From Pseudomonas cavernicola (GTDB lineage Bacteria; Pseudomonadota; Gammaproteobacteria; Pseudomonadales; Pseudomonadaceae), in assembly GCF_003596405.1 (NCBI RefSeq), contig NZ_QYUR01000002.1:431001-495000 (forward strand): DNA of 64,000 nucleotides. Direction: 5' to 3'. The notes below the pieces were generated by a model that had not been told where the DNA came from, did no database searches, and saw nothing but the letters and a program-made list of their open reading frames with translations. Below, piece after piece: positions 27,361 to 38,612 of the stretch. The position numbers and the translations under genes are program-made. The first letter of the stretch is position 1. Every line of letters starts with the position of its first letter.

Positions 27361-27981
27361 TTACTTGGAGTAGAGCTCGACAATCAGGCTTTCGTTGATG
27401 TCGGCGGAGAGGTCACTGCGAGCCGGTACGTTTTTAAACACACCAGTTTTCTTCTCAGTGTCCACTTCAACCCACTCAACGCGGCCACGCTGGGCACACA
27501 GCTCAAGAGCTTGAACAATGCGCAGCTGATTCTTCGATTTCTCGCGAACCGCAACCACGTCACCAGCACGAACCTGGTAGGACGGTACGTTGACGGTTTT
27601 ACCGTTGATGCTGATCGCTTTGTGCGAAACCAGCTGACGGGATTCGGCACGAGTAGCACCAAAGCCCATACGGTATACGACGTTATCCAGACGGCACTCG
27701 AGCAGTTGCAGCAGGTTCTCACCGGTTGCGCCTTTACGACCGGCAGCTTCCTTGTAGTAACCGCTGAACTGGCGCTCTAGTACGCCGTAGATACGACGAA
27801 CTTTCTGCTTTTCACGCAGCTGGGTACCGTAATCGGATTGGCGACCACGACGTTGACCGTGGATACCAGGGGCTGCCTCGATGTTGCACTTCGATTCGAT
27901 AGCGCGAACACCGCTCTTAAGAAAGAGGTCAGTGCCTTCACGACGGGACAGTTTGCATTTGGGACCAATGTAACGAGCCAT
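27361..27981 (-). CDS. rpsD: 30S ribosomal protein S4
   Basis: 206 residues. A primary 16S rRNA binder and, in enterobacteria, the translational repressor of the alpha operon. The S4 RNA-binding domain is visible at [20 protein letters not shown]. The zinc cysteine set is absent, so this is the C-minus type normal for gammaproteobacteria. 17 bases after rpsK. Confidence 0.98.
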   Translation of the reverse strand: MARYIGPKCKLSRREGTDLFLKSGVRAIESKCNIEAAPGIHGQRRGRQSDYGTQLREKQKVRRIYGVLERQFSGYYKEAAGRKGATGENLLQLLECRLDNVVYRMGFGATRAESRQLVSHKAISINGKTVNVPSYQVRAGDVVAVREKSKNQLRIVQALELCAQRGRVEWVEVDTEKKTGVFKNVPARSDLSADINESLIVELYSK

Positions 27982-27998
27982 TTTCTACTGTCTCCTGA

Positions 27999-28388
27999 TT
28001 ACACGCGACGCTTCTTCGGCGGACGGCACCCGTTATGCGGGATTGGCGTCACGTCGGTGATGCTGGCGATCTTGTAACCGCAGCCGTTCAATGCACGGAC
28101 AGCGGACTCACGACCCGGACCGGGACCCTTGACGTTAACGTCGAGGTTCTTCAGGCCGTATTCCAGCGCAGCTTGACCAGCACGTTCTGCAGCCACCTGG
28201 GCAGCGAACGGGGTGCTCTTGCGTGAACCGCGGAAACCCGAGCCACCAGAGGTAGCCCAAGACAGGGCGTTACCTTGACGATCGGTAATGGTCACAATGG
28301 TGTTGTTGAAAGACGCGTGGATGTGGGCGATGCCATCAACCACTGTCTTTTTGACTTTCTTACGAGGACGAGCAGCAGGTTTTGCCAT
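27999..28388 (-). CDS. rpsK: 30S ribosomal protein S11
   Basis: 129 residues. Contains [19 protein letters not shown] and the C-terminal [18 protein letters not shown] typical of S11, which forms the platform near the mRNA exit. 30 bases after rpsM. Confidence 0.98.
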   Translation of the reverse strand: MAKPAARPRKKVKKTVVDGIAHIHASFNNTIVTITDRQGNALSWATSGGSGFRGSRKSTPFAAQVAAERAGQAALEYGLKNLDVNVKGPGPGRESAVRALNGCGYKIASITDVTPIPHNGCRPPKKRRV

Positions 28389-28418
28389 GACTAGATTCCT
28401 GTCGATTCGCGGGTGCGA

Positions 28419-28775
28419 TTACTTGCGGATCGGCTTACGCGGACCCTTACGGGTACGTGCGTTGGTCTTGGTACGCTGACCGCGGACCGGAAGGCCGCGA
28501 CGATGACGCAGGCCGCGGTAGCAACCCAGGTCCATCAAGCGCTTGATTTTCATGTTGACTTCACGGCGAAGATCACCCTCGGTGTTTACCTTCGCAACTT
28601 CGCCACGCAAGAGCTCAATCTGCTCATCGCTCAGATCTTTAATCTTTGCCGCTGGGTTAACCCCAGTGGTTGCGCAAATTTTCTGCGCAGTAGTGCGACC
28701 AACACCGAAGATGTAGGTCAGCGAGATAACAGTATGCTTGTTATCTGGAATGTTGACGCCTGCAATACGGGCCAT
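28419..28775 (-). CDS. rpsM: 30S ribosomal protein S13
   Basis: 118 residues, beginning [19 protein letters not shown] and ending in a basic tail ([17 protein letters not shown]) that contacts P-site tRNA. First gene of the alpha operon. 131 bases with a hairpin separate it from rpmJ. Confidence 0.98.
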   Translation of the reverse strand: MARIAGVNIPDNKHTVISLTYIFGVGRTTAQKICATTGVNPAAKIKDLSDEQIELLRGEVAKVNTEGDLRREVNMKIKRLMDLGCYRGLRHRRGLPVRGQRTKTNARTRKGPRKPIRK

Positions 28776-28862
28776 TCAGTGAGACTCCAATTGACAGCTA
28801 CCTACGCCCGGGAAGCCAAGAAAAGGGCGCGAGATATTAACGCTGTAATAACAAATAAGCAA

Positions 28863-28886
28863 CCCGGCAGCGCACTAGCTGCCGGG
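28863..28886 (-). promoter_or_regulatory. Hairpin between rpmJ and rpsM
   Basis: A 9-bp perfect stem (28863-28871 with 28878-28886, CCCGGCAGC / GCTGCCGGG) in the 131-base gap that separates the spc and alpha operons. The tract after it on the minus strand is only mildly T-rich (TTGCTTATTTG), so it is more likely an attenuator or S4-leader element than a full terminator. Confidence 0.5.
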
Positions 28887-28906
28887 CTTATAGCTTTTGA
28901 TCACAC

Positions 28907-29023
28907 TCAGCCTTGGCGCTGCTTGTGACGCGGTTCAGCACTACAGATCACTCGCACGACACCTTCACGGCGAATAATTTTGCAGTTACGGCACAGCTTT
29001 TTCACCGATGCACGAACTTTCAT
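28907..29023 (-). CDS. rpmJ: 50S ribosomal protein L36
   Basis: 38 residues, [20 protein letters not shown] onward, ending HKQRQG. Cys11, Cys14, Cys27 and a following His form the zinc site, so it is the zinc-binding (C+) form. Located 28 bases after secY as usual for the spc operon. Confidence 0.96.
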
Positions 29024-29051
29024 CACCAACTCCTCGAACCTTATGGACACA

Positions 29052-30380
29052 TCAGCGGAGCATGCCGCTGCCGTAGCCCTTCAGGTTGGCTTTCTTCATC
29101 AGGGATTCGTACTGGTGTGAAACGAGGTGCGATTGTACTTGCGACATAAAGTCCATCACAACCACTACCACGATCAGCAACGAGGTCCCGCCAAGGTAGA
29201 ACGGTACGTTAGCAGCCACCACCAGGAACTGGGGCAGCAAACAAACGGCCGTCATGTACAAAGCACCGAACATGGTCAAACGAGTCAACACGCCATCGAT
29301 ATAGCGCGCGGACTGCTCACCCGGACGGATGCCAGGAATAAAGGCACCAGACTTCTTCAGGTTTTCCGCTACGTCTTTCGGATTGAACATCAGCGCCGTA
29401 TAGAAGAAGCAGAAGAAAACGATCCCTGCACTAAACAGCAAAATATTCAACGGCTGACCAGGAGCGATAGCCTGTGAAATATCCTGGAGCCAGCCCATAC
29501 CTTCAGACTGACCGAACCAGGCACCCAGCGAAGCCGGGAACAACAGAAGGCTACTGGCGAAGATAGCCGGAATGACACCGGCCATGTTCACCTTCAGCGG
29601 TAAGTGGCTAGTCTGCGCAGCGAAGACCTTACGGCCCTGCTGACGCTTGGCGTAATGCACCGCAATGCGACGCTGACCACGCTCAATGAAAACCACAAAA
29701 CCGATGATCGCTACAGCCAGCAAACCAATGGCGACCAAGGCGAAAATATTGATATCGCCCTGACGAGCAGACTCGAAAGACTGCCCGACAGCACTCGGCA
29801 AACCGGCCACGATGCCCGCAAAAATCAGCATCGAGATGCCGTTACCGACACCGCGCTCAGTGATCTGCTCGCCCAGCCACATCATGAACATGGCACCAGC
29901 CACGAAGGTGGTGACAGCCACGAAGTGGAAGCCGAAATCGACCGAGAACGCCACACCCTGACCCGCCAGGCCAACGGACATGCCGGTCGCCTGCACAAGA
30001 GCCAAGATCAAGGTGCCGTAGCGGGTGTACTGGCTAATCTTGCGACGACCAGACTCACCTTCCTTCTTCAACTGCTCCAGCTGCGGGCTGACAGCGGTCA
30101 TGAGCTGCATGATGATCGATGCCGAAATGTACGGCATGATCCCCAGCGCAAAGATACTCATCCGCTCCAGCGCGCCGCCGGAAAACATGTTGAACAGGCT
30201 AAGAATAGTCCCCTCATTCTGTCGGAACAGGTCAGCCAGCCGGTCGGGATTGATCCCTGGCACTGGGATGTGTGCACCTACCCGATAGACGATAATCGCC
30301 ATAACGAGGAAGCGCAGTCGAGCCCAGAGCTCGGATAACCCACCGTTGCTGAGCGCTGAGAGAGCACCTTGCTTAGCCAT
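29052..30380 (-). CDS. secY: Protein translocase subunit SecY
   Basis: 442 residues with ten hydrophobic segments, the pore of the SecYEG channel. Recognised by [29 protein letters not shown] and the cytoplasmic loop [17 protein letters not shown]. Its ATG directly follows the rplO stop without a gap. Confidence 0.98.
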
Positions 30381-30815
30381 TTAGTCCTCGAACTTGCCGC
30401 CAGCTGCTTCGATAGCCGCACGCGCACCTTTGGTGGCAGCGATACCTTTAAGGGTGACCGCACGAGTAATCTCACCGGACAGCATGACTTTCACGCGCTG
30501 TACGTGTTGATTAATCAGGTTGGCATCCTTCAGAGACTGCAGAGTCACGACATCGCCTTCCACTTTATTCAGCTCGGATGTACGCACTTCGGCGCGATCC
30601 ATAGCCTTCAGGGAGACGAAGCCGAACTTCGGCAGACGACGGTGCAGCGGCTGTTGACCGCCTTCAAAGCCCGGAGCAATGGTGCCACCGGAGCGGGAGG
30701 TCTGACCTTTGTGGCCGCGGCCACCAGTCTTACCCAAACCGCTACCGATACCACGGCCCGGACGGTGCTTCTCGCGACGGGAACCCGGCGCAGGACTCAG
30801 ATCGTTCAGGTACAT
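30381..30815 (-). CDS. rplO: 50S ribosomal protein L15
   Basis: 144 residues. The glycine-rich N-terminus [19 protein letters not shown] is the L15 hallmark. Three bases after rpmD in the spc operon. Confidence 0.98.
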   Translation of the reverse strand: MYLNDLSPAPGSRREKHRPGRGIGSGLGKTGGRGHKGQTSRSGGTIAPGFEGGQQPLHRRLPKFGFVSLKAMDRAEVRTSELNKVEGDVVTLQSLKDANLINQHVQRVKVMLSGEITRAVTLKGIAATKGARAAIEAAGGKFED

Positions 30816-30818
30816 GTG

Positions 30819-31001
30819 TTAACCCTCGACTCGCAGCATGTAGTAAGCCTTGTTGATCATCCCGCGGTTCTCGGGAGTATCCAGCACTTCTACAGTGTGA
30901 CCAATGCGACGCAGACCCAGGCCCTTCACACAAAGCTTGTGATTCGGGATGCGGCCGCTAACGCTTTTGATCAACGTAACTTTGACAGTTGCATTAGCCA
31001 T
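30819..31001 (-). CDS. rpmD: 50S ribosomal protein L30
   Basis: 60 residues, contains [20 protein letters not shown] and [19 protein letters not shown], the complete L30 fold. Two bases after rpsE. Confidence 0.97.
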   Translation of the reverse strand: MANATVKVTLIKSVSGRIPNHKLCVKGLGLRRIGHTVEVLDTPENRGMINKAYYMLRVEG

Positions 31002-31003
31002 GA

Positions 31004-31522
31004 TTAGAAAATCTCCTTAACGCTCTTGCCGCGCTTAGCTGCAATAGACTCAGGAGATTGCATAGCCTTCAAACCCTTGAAGGTGGCGTGAACCACGTTC
31101 ACAGGGTTAGTCGAGCCATAGCACTTGGCCAATACGTTCTGCACGCCAGCAACTTCGAGAACGGCACGCATAGCGCCGCCAGCGATGATGCCAGTACCTT
31201 CAGAAGCAGGCTGCATGTACACCTTGGAGGCGCCATGAGCAGACTTCATCGCGTACTGCAGAGTGGTGCCATTGAGGTCCACCTGAATCATGTTGCGACG
31301 GGCAGCCTCCATAGCTTTCTGGATAGCAGCCGGCACTTCGCGGGACTTGCCACGACCGAAACCAACGCGACCCTTACCATCACCCACTACGGTCAACGCA
31401 GTGAAAGTGAAGATACGGCCGCCTTTGACGGTCTTGGCAACGCGGTTAACTTGAACCAGCTTCTCGATGTAGCCTTCGTCGCGGCCTTCGTCGCGGCTGT
31501 CGCGTCTTTGATCATTTGCCAT
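31004..31522 (-). CDS. rpsE: 30S ribosomal protein S5
   Basis: 172 residues, slightly longer than the usual 166-167 because of an extra charged [12 protein letters not shown] stretch at the N-terminus. The double-stranded RNA-binding segment ([19 protein letters not shown]) and fidelity loop ([18 protein letters not shown]) are normal. Three bases after rplR. Confidence 0.98.
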   Translation of the reverse strand: MANDQRRDSRDEGRDEGYIEKLVQVNRVAKTVKGGRIFTFTALTVVGDGKGRVGFGRGKSREVPAAIQKAMEAARRNMIQVDLNGTTLQYAMKSAHGASKVYMQPASEGTGIIAGGAMRAVLEVAGVQNVLAKCYGSTNPVNVVHATFKGLKAMQSPESIAAKRGKSVKEIF

Positions 31523-31525
31523 AAC

Positions 31526-31876
31526 TTAGAACTCCAGCCCGCCTTCACGAGCAGCATCAGCCAGTGCCTTAACACGGCCGTGGTACTTGAAGCCAGAACG
31601 GTCGAATGCCACCTGAGTGACGCCAGCGGCTTTCGCACGCTCAGCAACCAGCTGACCTACTTTCGTGGCCGCATCGATGTTGCCGGTGGCACCATCACGC
31701 AGATCCTTGTCCAAAGTCGAGGCGCTTGCCAGGACTTTGCTGCCGTCGGCCGAGATGACCTGGGCGTAAATGTGCTGCGAAGAGCGATACACGCAGAGAC
31801 GCACGGCTTCTAGCTCGTGCATTTTCAGGCGTGCTTTGCGAGCGCGACGCAGTCGAGTAACTTTTTTGTCGGTCAT
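31526..31876 (-). CDS. rplR: 50S ribosomal protein L18
   Basis: 116 residues. The basic N-terminus ([20 protein letters not shown]) and [21 protein letters not shown]-terminus are typical of L18, which brings 5S rRNA into the large subunit. Ten bases after rplF. Confidence 0.98.
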   Translation of the reverse strand: MTDKKVTRLRRARKARLKMHELEAVRLCVYRSSQHIYAQVISADGSKVLASASTLDKDLRDGATGNIDAATKVGQLVAERAKAAGVTQVAFDRSGFKYHGRVKALADAAREGGLEF

Positions 31877-31886
31877 TTGCTATGCC

Positions 31887-32420
31887 CTACTTCTTCTTGG
31901 CTTCTTTACGGCGGACGACTTCGTCAGCGTAACGCACACCTTTGCCTTTATAGGGCTCTGGCGGACGGAAGTCGCGGATCTCAGCGGCCACTTGACCAAC
32001 CAGCTGCTTATCAATGCCCTTGATCAGGATATCGGTCTGGCTGGGAGTTTCGGCGGTGACGCCTTGCGGAAGCTCGTATTCCACCGGATGCGAGAAGCCT
32101 AGTGCCAGGGACAGCACTTCGCCTTTAGCCTGCGCCTTGTAACCAACACCAACCAGCTGAAGCTTGCGCTCGAAGCCTTGGCTGACGCCGATTACCATGT
32201 TGTTAACCAACGCACGGGTGGTACCGGCCATTGCACGAGTTTGCTGATCGCCATTGCGAGCCGCAAAACGCAGCTCACCAGCATCTTCAACCACTTCAAC
32301 GGACGAATGAACATTCAGTTCTAGAGCGCCTTTTGCACCCTTCACCGAAAGCTGTTGGCCGGAGAGTTTGACCTCAACACCAGCTGGCAGCTTAACGGGG
32401 TTCTTAGCAACGCGAGACAT
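31887..32420 (-). CDS. rplF: 50S ribosomal protein L6
   Basis: 177 residues from the start [17 protein letters not shown]; an upstream extension of the frame lacks L6 similarity. The C-terminal RNA-binding loop [15 protein letters not shown] is conserved. 13 bases after rpsH. Confidence 0.98.
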   Translation of the reverse strand: MSRVAKNPVKLPAGVEVKLSGQQLSVKGAKGALELNVHSSVEVVEDAGELRFAARNGDQQTRAMAGTTRALVNNMVIGVSQGFERKLQLVGVGYKAQAKGEVLSLALGFSHPVEYELPQGVTAETPSQTDILIKGIDKQLVGQVAAEIRDFRPPEPYKGKGVRYADEVVRRKEAKKK

Positions 32421-32433
32421 GCTTATCCCCCCC

Positions 32434-32826
32434 TTAGAACACTGTGCAAAGCACTTCACCGCCGACACCGGCAGCGCGCGCAGCACGATCCGTCATCACA
32501 CCTTTGTTGGTGGAGACGATGGATACGCCAAGACCGCCACGAACTTTCGGCAGATCATCGACGGACTTGTACTGGCGCAAGCCTGGACGGCTGACGCGCT
32601 TCACTTCTTCGATGACCGGACGGCCTTCGAAATATTTCAGCTCGATGGATAGCAACGGCTTGATGTCGCTACTGATCTGAAAACCCGCAATGTAACCTTC
32701 GTCCTTCAGAACTTTGGCTACAGCCACCTTCAACGTGGAGGAAGGCATGCTTACGACGGACTTTTCAGCCATCTGGGCATTACGGATACGAGTTAGCATG
32801 TCCGCTAACGGGTCCTGCATACTCAT
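32434..32826 (-). CDS. rpsH: 30S ribosomal protein S8
   Basis: 130 residues, [20 protein letters not shown] onward, with the C-terminal [20 protein letters not shown] motif. S8 binds helix 21 of 16S rRNA and in E. coli represses the spc operon. Unusually, 215 bases and a strong hairpin separate it from rpsN. Confidence 0.98.
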   Translation of the reverse strand: MSMQDPLADMLTRIRNAQMAEKSVVSMPSSTLKVAVAKVLKDEGYIAGFQISSDIKPLLSIELKYFEGRPVIEEVKRVSRPGLRQYKSVDDLPKVRGGLGVSIVSTNKGVMTDRAARAAGVGGEVLCTVF

Positions 32827-32945
32827 GGGCTAGACGCTCCTGATACAAAAAGAATTAGCCTTACGGCTACTACAGTCGCTAGAAAAATTCCGGGCAAACC
32901 AAAACCCAGGCTCAGGCGAGCCGATCATTCTAGAGACTGCTTAAA

Positions 32946-32979
32946 AATGAATCAAGCCCCAAAAGGGGCTTGATTCATT
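32946..32979 (-). terminator. Strong intrinsic-terminator-like hairpin between rpsN and rpsH
   Basis: A 15-bp perfect stem (32946-32960 with 32965-32979; AATGAATCAAGCCCC / GGGGCTTGATTCATT on the plus strand) with a 4-base loop. On the minus strand, the direction of transcription, it is followed by TTTTTAA. It lies within the spc operon between rpsN and rpsH. Confidence 0.75.
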
Positions 32980-33041
32980 ATCGCTCAACGCAACTACCTA
33001 ACCTTTGCAGGTCCAGGCAGCCCCGATTCGAGACATACGAC

Positions 33042-33347
33042 TTACCAGCTAGCTTTCACCAGACCCGGTACGTCACCACGCATGGCAGCTTCGCGCAGCT
33101 TGTTACGGCCGAGGCCGAACTTGCGGTACACGCCGTGCGGACGACCGGTGATGCGGCAGCGGTTACGCAGGCGCGAAGCGCTGGCGTCACGTGGCTGCTT
33201 CTGCAGAGCGATCTGCGCCTCCCAACGAGCTTCCGGACTGGTGTTCGGATTCACGATGGTAGCTTTCAGCTCGGCACGCTTCTTAGCGAACTTTGCTACC
33301 GTTTGCTGACGCTTCAGCTCGCGGTTTTTCATGCTTTGCTTGGCCAT
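33042..33347 (-). CDS. rpsN: 30S ribosomal protein S14
   Basis: 101 residues from [20 protein letters not shown]. It is the long, zinc-free form (no C-x2-C pair) with [19 protein letters not shown]. The start at 33347 removes a 22-codon upstream extension that overlaps rplE. 13 bases after rplE. Confidence 0.98.
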   Translation of the reverse strand: MAKQSMKNRELKRQQTVAKFAKKRAELKATIVNPNTSPEARWEAQIALQKQPRDASASRLRNRCRITGRPHGVYRKFGLGRNKLREAAMRGDVPGLVKASW

Positions 33348-33360
33348 GTTCCTACTCCAA

Positions 33361-33900
33361 TCAGTTGCGGAACGGGAAGTTGAAAGCACGCAGCAAGGCG
33401 CGACCTTCATCATCCGTACGAGCAGTGGTGGTCAGGGTAATGTCCAGACCGCGCAGAGCATCGATCTTGTCGTAATCGATTTCCGGGAAAATGATCTGCT
33501 CTTTGACGCCCATGCTGTAGTTGCCACGACCATCGAAGGACTTGGCATTCAGGCCGCGGAAGTCACGCACGCGCGGCAGGGAGATCGAAAGCAGACGATC
33601 CAGGAACTCATACATACGATCGCGACGCAGTGTAACTTTGACGCCGATCGGCCAACCTTCACGGACTTTAAAGCCTGCGATGGATTTCCGAGCGTAAGTC
33701 ACAATGACTTTTTGACCGGTGATTTTTTCCAAATCCGCTACCGCGTGCTCGATGATTTTCTTATCACCGATCGCTTCGCCAAGACCCATGTTCAGGGTGA
33801 TTTTGGTAACGCGCGGAACTTCCATCACGTTCGACAGCTTAAGTTCTTCCTTAAGCTTCGGAGCGATTTCTTTCCGATAAATCTCTTTTAGTCGTGCCAT
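33361..33900 (-). CDS. rplE: 50S ribosomal protein L5
   Basis: 179 residues. Contains [16 protein letters not shown] and the conserved [21 protein letters not shown]5 carries 5S rRNA in the central protuberance and contacts the P-site tRNA. 20 bases after rplX. Confidence 0.98.
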   Translation of the reverse strand: MARLKEIYRKEIAPKLKEELKLSNVMEVPRVTKITLNMGLGEAIGDKKIIEHAVADLEKITGQKVIVTYARKSIAGFKVREGWPIGVKVTLRRDRMYEFLDRLLSISLPRVRDFRGLNAKSFDGRGNYSMGVKEQIIFPEIDYDKIDALRGLDITLTTTARTDDEGRALLRAFNFPFRN

Positions 33901-33920
33901 GGTCTTCTACCTAGCAGTGT

Positions 33921-34235
33921 TCAAGCATCAACCGCTTTTTGGGTCGACTTGAAGACACGAATTTTTTTGCCGTCTTCTACTTTGAAACCAACGCGGTCAG
34001 CCTTGCTGGTTTCACCGTTGAAAATGGCGACGTTAGAGGCGTGCAGCGGCGCCTCTTTCTCGACGATACCGCCTTGAACGCCCGACATCGGGTTCGGCTT
34101 GGTATGGCGCTTCACCAGGTTGATCCCACCAACGACCAAACGGTCGTCAGCGAGAACCTTGAGCACCTTGCCACGCTTACCTTTGTCTTTGCCGGCGATC
34201 ACGATGATCTCGTCGTCACGACGAATCTTTTGCAT
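33921..34235 (-). CDS. rplX: 50S ribosomal protein L24
   Basis: 104 residues with the N-terminal KOW motif ([20 protein letters not shown]) and [18 protein letters not shown]. An early assembly protein. 11 bases after rplN. Confidence 0.98.
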   Translation of the reverse strand: MQKIRRDDEIIVIAGKDKGKRGKVLKVLADDRLVVGGINLVKRHTKPNPMSGVQGGIVEKEAPLHASNVAIFNGETSKADRVGFKVEDGKKIRVFKSTQKAVDA

Positions 34236-34246
34236 GTCGGATCTCC

Positions 34247-34615
34247 TTACAGCACTTCAGGGGCGAGCGAGACGATCTTCATGAACTTCTCAGAGCGAAG
34301 TTCACGGGTCACGGGCCCAAAGATACGGGTGCCGATCGGCTCTTGCTTGTTGTTCAGCAGAACAGCAGCGTTGCCATCAAAGCGAATAATGGAGCCGTCT
34401 GGACGACGAACACCATGGCGAGTGCGGACTACGACAGCAGTCATCACTTGGCCTTTTTTCACTTTGCCGCGCGGAATTGCTTCCTTGACGGTGACTTTGA
34501 TGATGTCGCCGATGCCAGCGTAACGGCGATGCGAACCGCCCAACACCTTGATGCACATAACACGGCGTGCACCGCTGTTGTCGGCCACATCGAGCATGGA
34601 TTGAGTCTGAATCAT
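34247..34615 (-). CDS. rplN: 50S ribosomal protein L14
   Basis: 122 residues, [20 protein letters not shown] onward, with [15 protein letters not shown]. It contacts 16S rRNA in an intersubunit bridge. 23 bases after rpsQ. Confidence 0.98.
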   Translation of the reverse strand: MIQTQSMLDVADNSGARRVMCIKVLGGSHRRYAGIGDIIKVTVKEAIPRGKVKKGQVMTAVVVRTRHGVRRPDGSIIRFDGNAAVLLNNKQEPIGTRIFGPVTRELRSEKFMKIVSLAPEVL

Positions 34616-34638
34616 ATAATTTCTCCGACCCCTAGTCC

Positions 34639-34905
34639 TTAGACTTCCACTGCGCGTTCAACGACTTCAACCAGTGCCCAAGTTTTGGTCTTGGCCAGCG
34701 GACGAGTCTCACGAATAGTGACCTTGTCGCCGATATGGCACTGATTGGTTTCGTCGTGGGCGTGCAGCTTGGTCGAACGCTTCACGTATTTACCGTAGAT
34801 CGGGTGCTTGACGCGACGCTCGATCAGGACGGTGATGGTCTTGTCCATCTTGTCGCTGACGACACGGCCAGTCAGCGTACGGACGGTTTTTTCGGCTTCA
34901 GCCAT
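34639..34905 (-). CDS. rpsQ: 30S ribosomal protein S17
   Basis: 88 residues; the OB fold has [20 protein letters not shown] and [20 protein letters not shown]. Two bases after rpmC. Confidence 0.98.
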   Translation of the reverse strand: MAEAEKTVRTLTGRVVSDKMDKTITVLIERRVKHPIYGKYVKRSTKLHAHDETNQCHIGDKVTIRETRPLAKTKTWALVEVVERAVEV

Positions 34906-34907
34906 GA

Positions 34908-35099
34908 TTACTTACCTGCCTGCTGGTTGAGCACAGTCTTCACGCGAGCGATGTCACGCTTAACTTGCGAGAGCAGGTGAGACTGCCCCAACTGGCCAGT
35001 TGCCTTCTGCATACGCAGATTGAACTGGTCGCGCAGCAGGCCGAGCAGTTGCTCGTTCAGCTGCTGTGCTGATTTTTCACGAAGTTCATTCGCTTTCAT
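34908..35099 (-). CDS. rpmC: 50S ribosomal protein L29
   Basis: 63 residues, [20 protein letters not shown], then [10 protein letters not shown] and [12 protein letters not shown]. The second of two adjacent Met codons is used, so its ATG overlaps the rplP TGA by one base. Confidence 0.97.
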
Positions 35100-35512
35100 C
35101 ACATCACCGTCCGCTTAACAAAGGAGGTGGCGAGCGGCAGCTTTGCAGCAGCCAGGGCGAAAGCCTCACGCGCCAGCTCTTCGGAAACACCCTCGATTTC
35201 ATACAGGACTTTGCCTGGCTGGATCTGGGCAACCCAATACTCGACGCTACCCTTACCTTTACCCATCCGCACTTCGAGAGGCTTCTTGGTGACCGGCTTA
35301 TCAGGGAACACACGAATCCAGATTTTGCCGCCACGCTTAACGTGACGAGTCAGAGCACGACGAGCGGACTCGATCTGGCGGGCGGTGAGACGACCACGAG
35401 CAACAGACTTCAGCGCGAACTCGCCGAAGCTGACTTTGCTACCGCGCTGAGCCAAGCCACGGTTGTGGCCTGTCATCTGCTTGCGGAACTTCGTACGCTT
35501 TGGTTGCAACAT
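35099..35512 (-). CDS. rplP: 50S ribosomal protein L16
   Basis: 137 residues. [20 protein letters not shown] at the N-terminus, with [20 protein letters not shown] in the core; it organises the A-site tRNA region. 12 bases after rpsC. Confidence 0.98.
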
Positions 35513-35524
35513 TTGGCGTACCCC

Positions 35525-36211
35525 TTACTTAGCAGCTTTTTTACGAGGCGCAGGTGCTTGCGGCTTCAGTTCTTCCTGGCGACCACCAATTACTTCGCCT
35601 TTGAAGATCCAAACCTTGACACCGATCACACCATAAGTGGTGTGCGCTTCGTACGTGGCATAGTCGATATCGGCACGCAGGGTGTGCAACGGCACACGAC
35701 CTTCGCGATACCACTCGGTACGGGCAATTTCTGCGCCGCCCAAACGACCGCTCACTTGGATTTTGATGCCTTTGGCACCAATGCGCATGGCGTTCTGTAC
35801 AGCGCGCTTCATAGCGCGACGGAACATCACACGACGCTCCAGCTGCTGAGCTACGCTCTGCGCAACCAGCATACCGTCGAGCTCCGGCTTGCGGATCTCT
35901 TCGATATTGATGTGCACAGGCACACCCATTTGCTTGGTCAGGTCCTGACGCAGCTTCTCAACATCTTCACCTTTCTTGCCGATCACGATGCCGGGACGAG
36001 CGGTGTGGATGGTGATACGTGCTGTTTGAGCCGGACGATGGATATCGATACGGCTTACGGACGCGCTTTTTAATTTGTCTTGGAGATACTCACGCACCTT
36101 CAGATCAGCGAACAAATAGTCCGCATAAGTCCGACCGCTGGCGTACCAGACGGAGGTGTGTTCCTTGACGATACCCAGGCGAATGCCAATGGGATGTACT
36201 TTCTGACCCAT
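35525..36211 (-). CDS. rpsC: 30S ribosomal protein S3
   Basis: 228 residues from [20 protein letters not shown]; the frame's upstream extension into rplV is not coding. KH domain [18 protein letters not shown] and the conserved [16 protein letters not shown] are present. Forms part of the mRNA entry channel. Confidence 0.98.
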   Translation of the reverse strand: MGQKVHPIGIRLGIVKEHTSVWYASGRTYADYLFADLKVREYLQDKLKSASVSRIDIHRPAQTARITIHTARPGIVIGKKGEDVEKLRQDLTKQMGVPVHINIEEIRKPELDGMLVAQSVAQQLERRVMFRRAMKRAVQNAMRIGAKGIKIQVSGRLGGAEIARTEWYREGRVPLHTLRADIDYATYEAHTTYGVIGVKVWIFKGEVIGGRQEELKPQAPAPRKKAAK

Positions 36212-36224
36212 CTCTTCGACTCCG

Positions 36225-36557
36225 TTACTTGTCAGCAACCTTGACAGTGATATGGCAAGACCGCTTGACGATGCGATCAGCACGGCCTTTAGCACGCGGC
36301 ATGATGCGCTTCAGCGAACGCCCTTCGTTGACGAAAACGGTGGAAACCTTAAGGTCATCCACGTCTGCGCCTTCGTTGTGCTCGGCGTTGGCTACAGCCG
36401 ACTCCAGCACTTTCTTCATGATCTCGGCGGCTTTCTTACTGCTGAAAGCCAACAGGTTGAGCGCTTCGCCCACCTTCTTCCCGCGGATCTGGTCGGCGAC
36501 CAAGCGGGCTTTCTGGGCGGAGATTCGAGCGCCCGACAACTTAGCGGCTACTTCCAT
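36225..36557 (-). CDS. rplV: 50S ribosomal protein L22
   Basis: 110 residues with [20 protein letters not shown] and the exit-tunnel hairpin [19 protein letters not shown]. No macrolide-resistance-type insertion is seen in the hairpin. Confidence 0.98.
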
Positions 36558-36570
36558 CGTTCCTTACCCC

Positions 36571-36846
36571 TTAACGCTTGGCTTTCTTGTCAGCCACGTG
36601 CCCACGATAAGTGCGGGTACCGGCAAACTCGCCCAGTTTGTGGCCGACCATGTCTTCGTTCACGAGAACCGGGACATGTTGACGACCGTTATGCACAGCA
36701 ATGGTCAGACCAACCATTTGCGGCAGGATCATGGAACGGCGCGACCAGGTTTTCACCGGCTTGCGATCGTTCTTTTCCACCGCCACTTCGATCTTCTTCA
36801 GTAGGTGAAGATCAATAAAAGGACCTTTTTTCAGAGAACGTGGCAC
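36571..36846 (-). CDS. rpsS: 30S ribosomal protein S19
   Basis: 91 residues, [20 protein letters not shown], with [18 protein letters not shown]. Binds 16S rRNA in the head together with S13. 16 bases after rplB. Confidence 0.98.
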   Translation of the reverse strand: MPRSLKKGPFIDLHLLKKIEVAVEKNDRKPVKTWSRRSMILPQMVGLTIAVHNGRQHVPVLVNEDMVGHKLGEFAGTRTYRGHVADKKAKR

Positions 36847-36862
36847 TGTCGTATCCCTCTAT

Positions 36863-37687
36863 TTACTTGCGACGACGGACGATCATTTTATCGGTGCGCT
36901 TGTTACCACGAGTCTTCGCGCCCTTAGTCGGGAAGCCCCATGGAGACACCGGATGACGACCACCAGAGGTACGACCTTCACCACCACCATGCGGGTGGTC
37001 GACTGGGTTCATGGCAACACCACGAACGGTCGGGCGAACGCCACGCCAGCGCTTGGCACCAGCTTTACCCAGCGAACGCAGGCTGTGCTCGGAGTTCGAG
37101 ACCTCGCCCAGGGTCGCACGGCATTCAGCCAGCACTTTACGCATTTCACCGGAACGCAGACGCAGGGTCACGTAAGCGCCTTCACGAGCGATCAGCTGAG
37201 CCGAAGCACCAGCGGAACGAGCGATCTGAGCACCTTTACCCGGCTTCAGTTCGATACCATGCACAGTGCTACCCACCGGCATGTTACGCAGCTGCAGAGC
37301 ATTGCCCGGCTTGATCGGCGCAAGAGCACCCGCGATCAACTGGTCGCCAGCACTCACGCCTTTTGGGGCGATGATATAGCGGCGCTCGCCGTCTGCGTAC
37401 ATCAACAGAGCGATGTGCGCGGTGCGGTTCGGGTCATATTCGATACGCTCGACAGTGGCTGGAATGCCATCTTTGTCGTTGCGACGAAAATCGACCAGAC
37501 GGTAATGCTGCTTATGACCACCACCGATGTGACGCGTGGTAATACGGCCATTGTTGTTACGACCACCAGACTTCGACTTCTTCTCGAGCAGCGGTGCGTA
37601 AGGAGCGCCTTTGTGCAGCTCCTGGTTGACCACCTTGACCACAAAACGGCGGCCAGCGGAAGTCGGTTTGCATTTAACGATTGCCAT
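36863..37687 (-). CDS. rplB: 50S ribosomal protein L2
   Basis: 274 residues. The conserved C-terminal motif [19 protein letters not shown] contains the His needed for peptidyl-transfer centre assembly. 14 bases after rplW. Confidence 0.98.
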   Translation of the reverse strand: MAIVKCKPTSAGRRFVVKVVNQELHKGAPYAPLLEKKSKSGGRNNNGRITTRHIGGGHKQHYRLVDFRRNDKDGIPATVERIEYDPNRTAHIALLMYADGERRYIIAPKGVSAGDQLIAGALAPIKPGNALQLRNMPVGSTVHGIELKPGKGAQIARSAGASAQLIAREGAYVTLRLRSGEMRKVLAECRATLGEVSNSEHSLRSLGKAGAKRWRGVRPTVRGVAMNPVDHPHGGGEGRTSGGRHPVSPWGFPTKGAKTRGNKRTDKMIVRRRK

Positions 37688-37701
37688 GATGCACCCCTTC
37701 C

Positions 37702-38001
37702 TTACTCAGCACTGCTGCTGAAGTCGAGATCTTGGCCCGGCTGAAGGGAGATTACTGCCTTCTTCCAGTCATTACGCTTGCCCAGACCGCGAGCAGTACG
37801 CTTGCTCTTACCCAGAACATTCAGGGTAGTAACACGCTCTACTTTCACGCTGAACAGGCTTTCGACGGCCTTCTTGATTTCCAGCTTGGTTGCATCAGTC
37901 GCAACCTTGAAAACGAACTGGCCTTTTTTGTCAGCCAAAACCGTGGCTTTCTCAGAGACGTGCGGGCCAAGTAGCACTTTAAATACGCGTTCCTGGTTCA
38001 T
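37702..38001 (-). CDS. rplW: 50S ribosomal protein L23
   Basis: 99 residues, with [20 protein letters not shown] and the RNA-binding loop [20 protein letters not shown]23 is the docking site for trigger factor and SRP at the tunnel exit. Overlaps rplD by 4 bases. Confidence 0.98.
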
Positions 38002-38600
38002 CCCAGCAGCTCCTCGAATTTCTTCACGGCCGACACAGTGATCAACACTTTGTCGTATGCGATCAGACTGACCGGATCGGAACCCTGTACATCACGGACA
38101 TCGACGTGCGGCAGGTTACGAGCAGCCAGGTACAGATTCTCATCAACAGCATCAGACACGATCAGAACATCTGTCAGACCCATGCCATTGAGCTTGTTCA
38201 GCAGAGTTTTGGTTTTCGGCGCCTCAACAGCGAAGTCTTGAACCACAACCAGACGATCAGTACGCACCAGCTCAGCAAGAATGGAGCGCAGTGCTGCGCG
38301 ATACATCTTCTTGTTCAGCTTCTGCGTGTGATCCTGCGGACGAGCTGCGAAAGTGGTACCGCCGCCACGCCAGATTGGGCTACGGATAGTACCGGCACGA
38401 GCACGACCAGTACCCTTCTGACGCCACGGGCGCTTACCGCCACCGGAAACGTCGGAACGAGTCTTTTGCTGCTTGCTGCCCTGACGACCGCCAGCCATGT
38501 AGGCCACGACCGCCTGGTGTACCAGCGTCTCGTTGAATTCGCCGCCAAAGGTCAGCTCGGAAACTTCGATCGCCTGAGCGTCATTTACATTTAATTGCAT
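37998..38600 (-). CDS. rplD: 50S ribosomal protein L4
   Basis: 200 residues. The tunnel loop [20 protein letters not shown] is intact. In E. coli L4 represses its own operon through a long S10 leader; the leader here is short (about 60 bases from the predicted start to rpsJ), so that exact mechanism is unlikely. Confidence 0.98.
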
Positions 38601-38612
38601 GTCAGCTTCCCC

